DNA from: Allomesorhizobium sp043769475
GTDB taxonomy: Bacteria; Pseudomonadota; Alphaproteobacteria; Rhizobiales; Rhizobiaceae
Direction: 5' to 3'
NCBI RefSeq assembly: GCF_043769475.1
Contig: NZ_CP171729.1
Coordinates: 4,402,001-4,466,000, forward strand
DNA: 64,000 nucleotides
The notes under the pieces are model-generated. The model worked only from the letters and a program-made list of their open reading frames with translations. It had not been told where the DNA came from and ran no database searches. Positions within the stretch are counted from its first letter, which is position 1, and each line of letters opens with the position of its first letter. Made by a program: the position numbers and the translations under genes. Shown in pieces: positions 23,595 to 32,931 of this stretch.

Positions 23595-26143
23595 TGCCGT
23601 TTTCTCAAACGCTGAAACTCGCCATTCGTTTCTCGCTGCGGGAAATGCGCGGCGGGCTTTCCGGCTTCATGATCTTCCTCACCTGTATCGCGCTTGGCGT
23701 GGCGGCGATCGGCGGCGTCAATTCGGTTGCCCGCGCCATCACCGCGGGCGTCGCCAATGAGGGCCAGACGCTCCTTGGCGGTGACATCCGGTTCGAATTG
23801 AACCAGCGCGAGATGACGGAGGCGGAGCGTGCCTTCGTAACGCAGCTTGGGGCGCTCGCCGAAAGCGCCAATATGCGTTCCATGGCGCGGCTCGAGGACG
23901 GCTCCGACCAGTCGCTTGCCGAGGTCAAGGCGGTCGATGGAGCCTACCCGCTCTACGGCGCCCTGCTGACCGAGCCGGCGCTGCCACTGGTAGAGCTGTT
24001 CGACGTAAGGGCAGGTGCTTTCGGCGCTGCGGCGCCCGATCTGTTTTTCGAGCGGATGGGTGTCGGGCTTGGTGACCGGATCAATCTCGGCGGCGCCACA
24101 TTCGAACTGCGCGCCAGGATCGTGACCGAGCCCGACGCGGTGTCGGATGGGTTCGGTTTCGCACCCCGGCTGATGGTGTCGCTAGAAGGCTTGCGCGCTT
24201 CGGGCCTGATCCAGCCGGGCAGCCTGGTCGAGCACGCCTACAAGATCCGGCTTCCCGCCAACTCCACCGAGGCCGATCTCGCCGCAATCCGCGAACAGGC
24301 GACGGAGCGTTTTCCGGAGGCCGGATGGAGCGTCAGGACGCGCAGCAATGCCGCGCCGGCGCTATCCTCCAACATAGAGCGGTTTTCACAGTTTCTGACG
24401 CTGGTCGGGCTGACGGCCCTTGTCGTAGGCGGAGTTGGCGTCGCCAACGCGGTCAGCGCCTATCTCGACGGCAAGCGAGGCGTCATCGCCACCTTCAAGA
24501 GCCTCGGCGCATCCGGCGGCTTCGTGTTCACTGTCTATCTCGTGCAGATACTGATCATCGCGGGCATCGGCATCGCCGCCGGCCTGATGCTAGGCTCGTT
24601 GATGCCATTGGCCGCCGGCGCTGCGTTGTCCTCTGTCATCCCGGTACCGGCCGAAGGTGGGCTTTATCCCGCGGGTCTGGGCATGGCGGCGTTGTTCGGG
24701 GTGCTGGTCACCCTGGCTTTCGCGCTGTTGCCGCTTGGACGCGCCCGCGACGTGCCGGCGACCGCACTGTTCCGGGAAATGGGCTTCGGAGGCCGCGGCC
24801 TGCCGAAACTGGCTTACGTCGCGGTCTCGGTCTGCCTGGCCGCCGCTCTCGCGCTCCTTGCGATCTGGTTTTCCGGCGACAGAAGGATCGCCGCAATCTT
24901 CGTCGGCGCGACGATTTTCGCCTTCATAGTTCTGCGCAGCGTCGGGTTGGGCGTTCAGTGGCTGGCGAAAAAATCGCCGCGCGTTCGTTCCACCGCGCTC
25001 AGGCTGGCGATCGGCAACATCCACCGGCCCGGCGCTCTGACGCCTTCGGTCGTGCTGTCGCTCGGGCTCGGATTGACGCTCCTTGTGACGCTGGCGCTGA
25101 TCGACGGCAATCTCAGGCGGCAGATCGCGGGCAGCCTGCCGGAACGTGCGCCGAACTTCTTCTTCGTCGACATCCAGGCCAGCGAGGTCGACGCATTCGC
25201 AGCACTCGTCCAGGGCGCTGCGCCGACCGGAAAGCTGATGCGCGTGCCGATGCTGCGCGGACGCATCATGGCACTGAACGGCGTCGACGTGCAGACGATG
25301 AAAGTGCCCCCAGAAGGCGCCTGGGTGCTGCGCGGCGATCGCGGCCTGACCTACTCGGCGACCATTCCTGAAAACGCCACGCTATCGCAAGGCGCATGGT
25401 GGCCAGAAGATTACGACGGCGAGCCTCTCGTATCCTTCTCGGCGGAAGAAGCCCGCGAGATCGGCCTCGCAATCGGCGATACCGTGACGGTCAATGTCCT
25501 TGGCCGCAACGTCACCGCCAGGATCGCCAATTTCCGGGAGGTGCAGTGGGAATCGATGGGCATCAATTTCGTCATGGTGTTCTCGCCCAATACATTTGCT
25601 GGAGCGCCGCATTCCTGGCTGGCGACGCTTTCGGTGGAAGGCGCCACGGCGGCCGACGAGTCGCGCATCCTGAACGAGGTGACGCGCGCCTACCCCGCCG
25701 TGACCACGGTCAGGGTCAAGGACGCGCTGGACGTGGTCAATCGGATCGTCGCGCAACTTGGGACCGCGATACGCGCAGCCGCCAGCGTGGCCCTGATCGC
25801 CTCGGTCTTGGTCCTGGCGGGTGCGTTGGCGGCCGGCAACCGCGCCCGCATCCACGACGCGGTGGTTCTGAAGACGCTGGGCGCGACTCGGCGCACGCTG
25901 ATCGCAGCCTTCTCCTTCGAATACCTCCTGATCGGGCTGGCAACCGCGCTTTTCGCTCTTTTCGCCGGCGGCATTGCTGCCTGGTTCATCGTGGCGCGGA
26001 TCATGACGCTTCCCTCGAGCTTCCTGCCGGAAGTGGCGGTATCGACGATCCTGTTTGCGCTGGTGCTGACGGTCGGCATCGGCCTGATCGGGACTTGGCG
26101 GGTTCTAGGGCACAAGGCGGCCCCGGTTCTGCGCAATCTTTAG
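23594..26143 (+). CDS. FtsX-like permease (YbbP type)
   Basis: The 849-residue protein begins LKLAIRFSLREMRGGLSG. It has an N-terminal membrane helix, a large periplasmic domain, and two MacB/FtsX permease cores with helices near residues 250-400 and 720-849 (for example KTLGATRRTLIAAFSFEYLL). This is the YbbP layout with duplicated FtsX domains. The ATG at 23594 overlaps the ATPase stop, so the two are translationally coupled. Confidence 0.93.
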   Translation: MPFSQTLKLAIRFSLREMRGGLSGFMIFLTCIALGVAAIGGVNSVARAITAGVANEGQTLLGGDIRFELNQREMTEAERAFVTQLGALAESANMRSMARLEDGSDQSLAEVKAVDGAYPLYGALLTEPALPLVELFDVRAGAFGAAAPDLFFERMGVGLGDRINLGGATFELRARIVTEPDAVSDGFGFAPRLMVSLEGLRASGLIQPGSLVEHAYKIRLPANSTEADLAAIREQATERFPEAGWSVRTRSNAAPALSSNIERFSQFLTLVGLTALVVGGVGVANAVSAYLDGKRGVIATFKSLGASGGFVFTVYLVQILIIAGIGIAAGLMLGSLMPLAAGAALSSVIPVPAEGGLYPAGLGMAALFGVLVTLAFALLPLGRARDVPATALFREMGFGGRGLPKLAYVAVSVCLAAALALLAIWFSGDRRIAAIFVGATIFAFIVLRSVGLGVQWLAKKSPRVRSTALRLAIGNIHRPGALTPSVVLSLGLGLTLLVTLALIDGNLRRQIAGSLPERAPNFFFVDIQASEVDAFAALVQGAAPTGKLMRVPMLRGRIMALNGVDVQTMKVPPEGAWVLRGDRGLTYSATIPENATLSQGAWWPEDYDGEPLVSFSAEEAREIGLAIGDTVTVNVLGRNVTARIANFREVQWESMGINFVMVFSPNTFAGAPHSWLATLSVEGATAADESRILNEVTRAYPAVTTVRVKDALDVVNRIVAQLGTAIRAAASVALIASVLVLAGALAAGNRARIHDAVVLKTLGATRRTLIAAFSFEYLLIGLATALFALFAGGIAAWFIVARIMTLPSSFLPEVAVSTILFALVLTVGIGLIGTWRVLGHKAAPVLRNL

Positions 26144-26289
26144 AACGAGCCGTCCACGCTCGCTGTGCGTCTGCGTAGCCGAATTTGGCGCTTTGCGTTA
26201 AAGCTTCCGGCGTTCACGCAGGGTTGCGGTGTGTTACGGGGCTTGTCCTTGCCCGAAAGAAGCATCATATTCCGCCTAGGCATGCTGGA

Positions 26290-26340
26290 GTCCCCGCCAG
26301 CGGCGCCTGGGTCGGCGACGACCTGACACCGGACGGGGCA
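26290..26340 (+). promoter_or_regulatory. ybhL-type leader RNA
   Basis: CCCCG (26292-26296) pairs with CGGGG (26334-26338) to close a structure holding the hairpin GGTCG-GCGA-CGACC (26310-26323), which has a GNRA tetraloop. It ends 17 bases before the Bax-inhibitor-1 gene. The ybhL leader is a published alphaproteobacterial motif found upstream of this gene family; no ligand is known. The match is from recalled consensus and gene context, not a covariance search. Confidence 0.65.
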
Positions 26341-26357
26341 AAGCAATAGAGGAAATC

Positions 26358-27137
26358 ATGGCTGACCTTCGCAATTATCAGGCACGCGCCGGGGTAGCGG
26401 GCTCCCGCGCCGGTGCCGCTATCGACGAGGGCCTGCGCGCCTATATGCTCAAGGTTTACAACCTTATGGCGCTTGGCCTCGCAATCACCGGCTTGGCCGC
26501 GCTCGGCACCGTCATGGTGGCGACGACCAATGATCCTGCAAGCGCGGTGGCCACGCTCGCCAACGGCAAGATGCTGACCAATGCCGGCGCTCTTCTCTAC
26601 GGTTCGCCGCTGCGCTGGGTGGTCATGCTGGCTCCGCTCGGCATGGTCTTCTACCTGAGCGCCCGCGTTCACACGATGAGCATCTCGGCCGCCCAGACCT
26701 CCTTCTGGATTTTCGCCGGCCTGATGGGCCTGTCGCTATCGTCGATCTTCCTGGTCTACACCTCGGCAAGCATCGTGCAGACCTTCTTCATCACGGCGAC
26801 CGCGTTCGGCGGGCTGTCGCTCTGGGGCTACACGACCAAGCGCGATCTGTCCGGCATGGGCACGTTCCTTGTCATGGGCGTGTTCGGCCTGATCATCGCC
26901 ATGGTGGTCAACATCTTCCTGCAGTCCTCGGCCCTGCAGTTCGCCATTTCGGCGATCGGCGTGCTGGTCTTCTCGGGCCTGACCGCCTACGACACGCAGA
27001 AGATCAAGGAGATGTATTTCGAGGGCGACGACGTGCTGGTCTCCGGCCGCAAAGCCATCATGGGCGCGCTGACGCTCTATCTCGACTTCATCAACCTGTT
27101 CAGTTTCCTGCTGTCCTTCCTAGGCAACCGCGAATAG
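26358..27137 (+). CDS. Bax inhibitor-1/YccA (YbhL) family membrane protein
   Basis: The 259-residue protein has seven predicted hydrophobic segments, starting after the soluble ARAGVAGSRAGAAIDEGLRA. The family signatures are KVYNLMALGLAITGL and the C-terminal GLTAYDTQKIKEMY with the ALTLYLDFINLF block. BI-1/TMBIM proteins form pH-sensitive calcium leaks in structural studies of a bacterial homologue; the role here is unknown. GAGGAAATC precedes the ATG. A ybhL leader lies upstream and a strong terminator follows. Confidence 0.95.
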   Translation: MADLRNYQARAGVAGSRAGAAIDEGLRAYMLKVYNLMALGLAITGLAALGTVMVATTNDPASAVATLANGKMLTNAGALLYGSPLRWVVMLAPLGMVFYLSARVHTMSISAAQTSFWIFAGLMGLSLSSIFLVYTSASIVQTFFITATAFGGLSLWGYTTKRDLSGMGTFLVMGVFGLIIAMVVNIFLQSSALQFAISAIGVLVFSGLTAYDTQKIKEMYFEGDDVLVSGRKAIMGALTLYLDFINLFSFLLSFLGNRE

Positions 27138-27162
27138 TTCGTCCTGGACTAGCAAACCAACC

Positions 27163-27190
27163 AAGGGCGGCCCAACGGCCGCCCTTTTCT
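27163..27190 (+). terminator. Intrinsic terminator after the BI-1 gene
   Basis: AAGGGCGGCC (27163-27172) pairs perfectly with GGCCGCCCTT (27177-27186) around CAAC and is followed by TTCTTTT. It is a textbook terminator for the BI-1 transcript. Confidence 0.85.
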
Positions 27191-27242
27191 TTTGCGCCCG
27201 CTCCTGCTTGAATTGAAGCAGAGAACGTGGGCTGCACAAATT

Positions 27243-27812
27243 ATGAGCATTTTTATCAGAGGCGCGGTGGAGACGGACCTCGACAGGATCACCGCAATCT
27301 ACGCCGATGCGGTGGAGCACGGCACGGCAAGCTACGAACTCGAACCCCCGACGAGGAGCGAGATGGGCGCGCGCTTTGCGGCGCTGACTTCATCCGGCTA
27401 TCCCTATATCGTTGCGGAAGCCGATGGCGGCATTGTCGGCTACGCCTATGCCAGCGCCTTCAGACCGCGGCCCGCCTACCGCTTCATCGTCGAGGATTCG
27501 ATCTATGTGGCGCCGGAGGCCAAAGGCCGGGGCGTCGGTAGGGCGTTGCTGGAGCAGCTGATCGCCGACACGAGAGCGCTCGGCTTTCGCCAGATTGTTG
27601 CGGTGATCGGCGACGGCAGGCCCGACAGCCCGTCGGTGAAGTTGCATGAGAGGATGGGATTTCGCCACTCCGGCAGGCTTGAGGGGTCCGGCTACAAGCA
27701 TGGCCGCTGGCTGGACACGGTGTTCATGCAGTTGCCGATGAACGGCGGCTCGGACACCAAGCCTGATCCGGATTCGCTGGCGGAGCGCCGGTTCCGGGCG
27801 CCGTCGCGCTGA
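27243..27812 (+). CDS. GNAT acetyltransferase, phosphinothricin/methionine-sulfoximine type
   Basis: The 189-residue protein has the Pat/MddA-type GNAT layout: FIRGAVETDLDRITAIYADA, then GYAYASAFRPRPAYRF, EDSIYVAPEAKGRGVGRALL (acetyl-CoA loop RGVGRA) and MGFRHSGRLEGSGYKHGRW. Relatives N-acetylate phosphinothricin, methionine sulfoximine or methionine sulfone. The physiological substrate here is unproven. The ATG at 27243 begins the conserved first strand. It is a single gene after a terminator. Confidence 0.88.
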   Translation: MSIFIRGAVETDLDRITAIYADAVEHGTASYELEPPTRSEMGARFAALTSSGYPYIVAEADGGIVGYAYASAFRPRPAYRFIVEDSIYVAPEAKGRGVGRALLEQLIADTRALGFRQIVAVIGDGRPDSPSVKLHERMGFRHSGRLEGSGYKHGRWLDTVFMQLPMNGGSDTKPDPDSLAERRFRAPSR

Positions 27813-27971
27813 ATTTATGAACGGGATCTGGTCCGGCAATTCGTCGGTTCCGCCCGACCGGGCTGGCCGACGGCTTCGCCCATGATCTGCTCCAGTGGTC
27901 CCTGCCCTGCGCGGCCGCGGCTCTCTTGACCCTTTGTCCGCGCCGATAACCGGTCAGGACTCCGGTCCCAG

Positions 27972-30900
27972 CTATTGAAAATTGCGCCCTTTGGGCATGA
28001 CGCTGCTCGCCTTCCGTGACAGCTCCTCGTGATCGTTTGCGGCTGACGGCGTCTTTTTTCCCCATTGCGTGAGAAAATTGCGCCCTGGCGGATCCCGGCC
28101 ATTTCGCCCGCCCGGACCGGCCGCGGCGGCCAGTTGAGCTTCCTCCGAGAGCTCGGCCAGCCAGTGGGAGAGATCCTCGATCTTCTCCGCCACGATATGG
28201 ACGACGCCCGATTCCGATTGCAGCCGGCCGTTGACGCGAATGAAGCGTGAACCCATGACGACCGCTCGGAAGCGGTCGAAAATCCTCGGCCAGACGATGA
28301 TATTGGCGACCGCCTCTTCGTCCTCGAGCGTCAGGAAAATCGCATTTCCCGTGCCCGGACGCTGCCGCACCAGCACAAGGCCGGCCACCGAAACACGTTT
28401 GCCGTCCGTCACGTCCTTGAGGCGGGTATTCGGCGTTATGCCTGCTTTGTCGAGCGAGCCGCGGAAGAAGGAAATCGGATGCGCCTTGAGCGAAAGACCA
28501 AGCGACCGGTAGTCGTGAATGACATGTTCGCCGAGCGGCATCGAGGGCAATTTCGTCCCTGGTTCGTTATCGCGCAGATGAATCTCGGGGCGCTCGAATA
28601 GCGGCAGTTTCTCGGCAGCGCTTTTTCCATCGAGCGCGCGCACGGCCCATAACGCGGCGCGGCGGTCGAGGCCGATCGAGCGGAAGGCATCGGCCTCGGC
28701 GAGCCGCTCGATTTCCGCCACATCGAGGCCTGACCGCAGCCAGACATCGCGCACGGAATCGTAGCCGAGCCCACGCCGCGCCACGAATTGCTCCATGCGC
28801 TCTTCGGAAAGCCCTTTGACCTGCCGGAAGCCAAGCCGGACTGCATGACGGGTTTTGATCACGCCTCGCATTTCAGCGTGACGCGCGGCGATCCGCGAGG
28901 GATTGAAGGGGGTCTCCTCCAGCGCGCAATCCCAGCCCGAATAGTTGATGTCGACCGGCCTGATCTCGACGCCATGCTCCTCGGCATCGCGCACGAGTTG
29001 CGCCGGCCTGTAAAAACCCATGGGCTGGGAATTCAGGATCGCTGCGCAGAAGACATCGGGATAGTAGGCCTTGAACCAGCAAGAGGCGTAGACCAGCAGC
29101 GCGAAGGACGCGGCATGACTCTCGGGAAAGCCGTACTCGCCAAAACCCTCGATCTGCTTGAAGCAGCGCTCGGCGAACTCCTGCGGATAACCCCGGGACA
29201 CCATGCCCTTGATCATTCTTTCGCGATAGTTGCCGATAGTTCCGGTGCGCTTGAATGTCGCCATGGCGCGCCGTAGCTGATCGGCTTCGCCGGGCTCGAA
29301 CCCGCCGGCGACGATCGCGATCTTCATCGCCTGTTCCTGGAACAGGGGTACCCCGAGCGTCTTATGCAATATCTGCCTAAGTTCCTGAGTGTGGTATTCG
29401 ACCTTCTCCTTACCCTGCCGCCGCCGTAGATAAGGATGCACCATGTCGCCCTGGATCGGGCCGGGTCGCACGATCGCCACCTCGATGACGAGATCGTAGA
29501 ATTCGCGCGGCTGGAGCCGCGGCAGCATCGACATCTGCGCGCGGGATTCAATCTGGAAGACGCCGATTGTATCGGCGCGGCAGATCATGTCGTAGACATT
29601 TTTGTCCTCGGCCGGGATGGTGGCCAGTTCCACCGGTCGCCCGTACGCGTCGTGGACACCGTAATGGCTTTCGAGAATATCGAAGGCGCGGCGCAGGCAT
29701 GAAAGCATGCCAAGAGCCAGAATGTCGACTTTCAGAATGCCGACGGCATCGAGGTCGTCCTTGTCCCATTCGACCATCTTGCGTTCGTCCATGGCGGTTT
29801 TCATGATCGGGACGATTTCGTCGAGGCGGTCCCTGGTGATGACGAAGCCTCCGACATGCTGCGACAGGTGGCGCGGAAAACCCAGAATGTCGTTCGCGCG
29901 GGCGATCACATGCCGGGTCCGCGGGTCGGACTTGTCGAGGCCGGCCGCCTTGGCCTCCTTCTCGCTGAGTTGCGAGGAGGACCAGCCCCATATCGAACCC
30001 GAAAGGGCAGACATGACGTCGTCGGACAGACCGAGCGATTTCGAGACTTCTCTGAGTGCGGAACGGCCGCGATAGGTCACTACTGCTGCGGCCAATGCGG
30101 TGCGCTTCTGGCTGTATTTTTTGTAGATGTACTCGATGACCTTGTCGCGCTTCTCGTGCTCGAAATCGACATCGATATCGGGCGGCTCGTTGCGCTCGAC
30201 CGAAATGAACCGCTCGAAAAGATGATCGATGATGTCGGGTCCCACATCGGTAATACGAAGACAGAAGCAGATGACGGAATTGGCGGCGGAGCCCCGGCCC
30301 TGGCAGAGGATATTCTGCGAGCGGGCGAATTTCATGATGTCGTGGACCGTGAGGAAATAACGCGCGTAATTCAATTTCGCGACGATGGCGAGCTCGTGCC
30401 GCAGCAGTTTTTCGATCCTTTCGGGCACGCCGTCCGGGTAGCGATCCCGGGCGCCTTCCCGGCTCAGCCGTTCGAGTTCCTCCTGTGGAGGAAGTCCGGA
30501 TTCCGTCGGCTCGTCGGGATAGTTATGTTTCAACTCCGCCAGCGAAAACCTCAGCGTTTTCGCAAAGCGCACCGTCTCGGCCAGCGCTTGCGGGTAACGG
30601 CGGAAAAGACGCGCCATCTCTGCCGGCGGCTTCAGATAGCGTTCGGCATTGGCCTTCAATTCCAGACCGGCTTCGGCGACCGGAACATTCAGCCGGATGG
30701 CGGTGAGCACGTCCTGAAGCGGACGGCGCTCCGGTACGTGATAGAGGGCATCATTGACCGCCATCAGAGGCATGCGTGCCGCCGCCGCCATGCACGCCGC
30801 CTGTTCCAGCCGGAACCGGTCGTTCCCTGCATAGGCCGGCGAAACGGCGAGCCATACGGATCTTCCGAAGCGATCCTTCATGGATTTCAGAAAATCCAGC

Positions 30901-31325
30901 GCCTCTTCCGGCGAGGCTTCAAGATCCGCCATGATTCCAAGGGACAGGAGATCGCCCCATTCGAGAAGATCGCTACGATAGAGAACTGACGCCCCTTTCT
31001 CGCTTTCGTCCCGGATATTGGCCTGCGTAAGCATGCGGCAGAGATGACCCCAGCCCTTGCGGTCCTGTGGATAGGCCAGAATGTCCGGCGTTCCATCAGC
31101 AAAAACCAGGCGGCAGCCGGGGTGGTAGGAAAGCTTCGATTCCTCGGCCATCTTCCAGGCCCGCACGACGCCCGCCACGGTGTTTCGGTCCGCGAGACCG
31201 AGTGCGGAATAGCCGAGCAATTTTGCGGTGACCGCAAGTTCCTCCGGTTTCGACGCCCCGCGCAGAAACGAAAAATTCGACTGGACGGCGAACTCGACAT
31301 AAGCGATTTTGACAGGCGCATTCAT
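27972..31325 (-). CDS. dnaE2: Error-prone DNA polymerase DnaE2 (ImuC)
   Basis: The 1117-residue C-family polymerase does SOS-induced mutagenic translesion synthesis with ImuA and ImuB. The N-terminal PHP domain begins AYVEFAVQSNFSFLRGASKP. The catalytic PDIDVDF lies at residues 382-388, after GRGSAANSVICFCLRITDVG. The OB-fold region near the C-terminus has VSVAGLVLVRQRPGTGNAIF. The ATG at 31325 overlaps the imuB stop by four bases. A longer open frame continues upstream but is antisense to no gene and only shadows imuB, so it was not used. Confidence 0.95.
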   Translation of the reverse strand: MNAPVKIAYVEFAVQSNFSFLRGASKPEELAVTAKLLGYSALGLADRNTVAGVVRAWKMAEESKLSYHPGCRLVFADGTPDILAYPQDRKGWGHLCRMLTQANIRDESEKGASVLYRSDLLEWGDLLSLGIMADLEASPEEALDFLKSMKDRFGRSVWLAVSPAYAGNDRFRLEQAACMAAAARMPLMAVNDALYHVPERRPLQDVLTAIRLNVPVAEAGLELKANAERYLKPPAEMARLFRRYPQALAETVRFAKTLRFSLAELKHNYPDEPTESGLPPQEELERLSREGARDRYPDGVPERIEKLLRHELAIVAKLNYARYFLTVHDIMKFARSQNILCQGRGSAANSVICFCLRITDVGPDIIDHLFERFISVERNEPPDIDVDFEHEKRDKVIEYIYKKYSQKRTALAAAVVTYRGRSALREVSKSLGLSDDVMSALSGSIWGWSSSQLSEKEAKAAGLDKSDPRTRHVIARANDILGFPRHLSQHVGGFVITRDRLDEIVPIMKTAMDERKMVEWDKDDLDAVGILKVDILALGMLSCLRRAFDILESHYGVHDAYGRPVELATIPAEDKNVYDMICRADTIGVFQIESRAQMSMLPRLQPREFYDLVIEVAIVRPGPIQGDMVHPYLRRRQGKEKVEYHTQELRQILHKTLGVPLFQEQAMKIAIVAGGFEPGEADQLRRAMATFKRTGTIGNYRERMIKGMVSRGYPQEFAERCFKQIEGFGEYGFPESHAASFALLVYASCWFKAYYPDVFCAAILNSQPMGFYRPAQLVRDAEEHGVEIRPVDINYSGWDCALEETPFNPSRIAARHAEMRGVIKTRHAVRLGFRQVKGLSEERMEQFVARRGLGYDSVRDVWLRSGLDVAEIERLAEADAFRSIGLDRRAALWAVRALDGKSAAEKLPLFERPEIHLRDNEPGTKLPSMPLGEHVIHDYRSLGLSLKAHPISFFRGSLDKAGITPNTRLKDVTDGKRVSVAGLVLVRQRPGTGNAIFLTLEDEEAVANIIVWPRIFDRFRAVVMGSRFIRVNGRLQSESGVVHIVAEKIEDLSHWLAELSEEAQLAAAAGPGGRNGRDPPGRNFLTQWGKKTPSAANDHEELSRKASSVMPKGRNFQ

Positions 31326-32931
31326 GCGAACACCCCATGCATGAACCAGCGCGGCATTTCGGCCGAAGCGCCGTAAAGGCCTCGCCGGTAAAGCCAATAG
31401 CGGCGTCCTTCCAGATCCTCTACTTTGAAATAATCGCGGGTCGGCGCGTCCTCCTCGTCTCGCCACCATTCGGCCGCGATGCGCTCCGGGCCTTCGGAGC
31501 GGGCGACCCGGTGACGCACGCGCCGCCAGCGGAAATAGGCCGGCGGTCCTTCCGGCACTTCGACGGCGCTGACTTCTATGGGCTCGGGAGGCGAAAACAG
31601 CCGGATCGGCCGCTCGGATTCCGGAGAGGCCTTCGGAGCCGGCAGTCCCGTCTGCCATCTGCCTGGACGGCGTGCTCTTTCCGGCAAAGCCTCGGCGAAA
31701 GGGGCGGCAATGATCGCGCGCTCGGGAATGTTGCTTTCCACCAGTACAGGTTTCAGCACCGCCTCCCCGCCAAGGCGGGCGCGGATGCGGTCGACGAAAA
31801 GAGCAAGATCGTCGTCGTTGCCGAGATTGCCGCCAGAGAGGTCGCCCTGCCTGATCTCGAAATGGCCGGCGGCGAGCACGGAGAGGCGCACAAGCTCGAA
31901 GCCGTAGCCGGCGTCGATATCGTTCTCCAGCGCCGTGAGCTTCTCGTGGAACAGCCGCCGTATCAGCGCTGCCTCGCGCAGCGGCCGTGACGTGCCCACC
32001 GCGATGCGCCGGACCGCGCCGTCGACCCGGAACAGCGCGAGCTGCAGGGCCCTGGCGCCCTCGCCGCGCCGCTCGAGCTCCCTGCCCAGGCTCGCCGCGA
32101 GCGTAGCCGCCAGGTGCTCGATGTCCTCGGTCAGGATGACAGGCTCGACCAGATGCCGCTCGACCGAAAGCGGCGGGGCCGGCAGCCTGGGCGAAAGCGC
32201 TTCCTCGATGCGTCCCAGCGCCTGGTCGAGCCGCAGAAGGAGCCCCTTGCCGAAGCGGCGGACGAGCGGCGCGCGGGGAGCGGCCATAACCGTGCCGACC
32301 ACGCGCAGGCCAACGCTTTCCATGCTGACGATGGTCGCAGGCTGAATGCGCAAGGCCGCAAGCGGCAGCGGCGCCATGATTTCCTCTTCTTCTCCCGGCT
32401 CGACGACGCCTCCGTCGATAAAACGCGCCGCCGCCCAGGCCGCGCCCGCTGTCGAGGCTAAACCGGCGCGGACATCGAAACCCTGCTGGAAAAGCCGCGC
32501 CAGAAGATCGTCGAGCAGCGTCTTTTCGCCGCCGAAGAGGTGGGCGCAACCGGTGATGTCGAGAAACAGGCCTTCCGTCCCGTCGAGCGCCACCAGCGGC
32601 GTATAGCGGTCGCACCAGTCGGCCAGACCTCGAGCAGCCGAAAATCAGCCGCCGGATCGGCCTCGACGATTTCGACCGAAGGGTACATTGCGCGGGCATC
32701 GGCGATGCCCATGCCACGCTTCAGCCGGAGCCGCTCAGCCTGTTCGCTCAGCGCCGCGATGCGCTGCGAATTGTCTTCCCGGTGACTGACGATGAGCGGC
32801 GGCTGGCTCGCCGCCGACTGGCTCGAGCGCCAGAACCGGCCCAGACGCTGGCGAAAGATCCGGTCCGAGGGAAGGTGCGGGAACCACAGAGCGAGAATTC
32901 TCTGGCTGTCTTTCCTGAAAGGCGCGTTCAT
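31322..32931 (-). pseudogene. imuB: Y-family polymerase-like ImuB, frameshifted in this sequence
   Basis: ImuB is the catalytically inactive Y-family protein that links ImuA, DnaE2 and the sliding clamp. The product starts at 32931 with QRILALWFPHLPSDRIFRQR and LRLKRGMGIADARAMYPSVE. It then shifts frame at about 32628 into GLADWCDRYTPLVALDGTEG and LDITGCAHLFGGEKTLLDDL, ending at 31322. One G appears to be missing from a GGG run; adding it gives 536 residues, normal for the family. As given, it is interrupted. It overlaps imuA by 197 bases and dnaE2 by four. Confidence 0.85.

Noticed and set aside
31326..32717. A long minus-strand frame that would extend dnaE2 upstream by over 460 residues
   Set aside because: The extension has the Arg/Ala/Gly-rich composition of a wrong-frame shadow of imuB, whose true frame has family motifs. 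DnaE2 starts at MNAPVKIAYVEF, coupled to the imuB stop.
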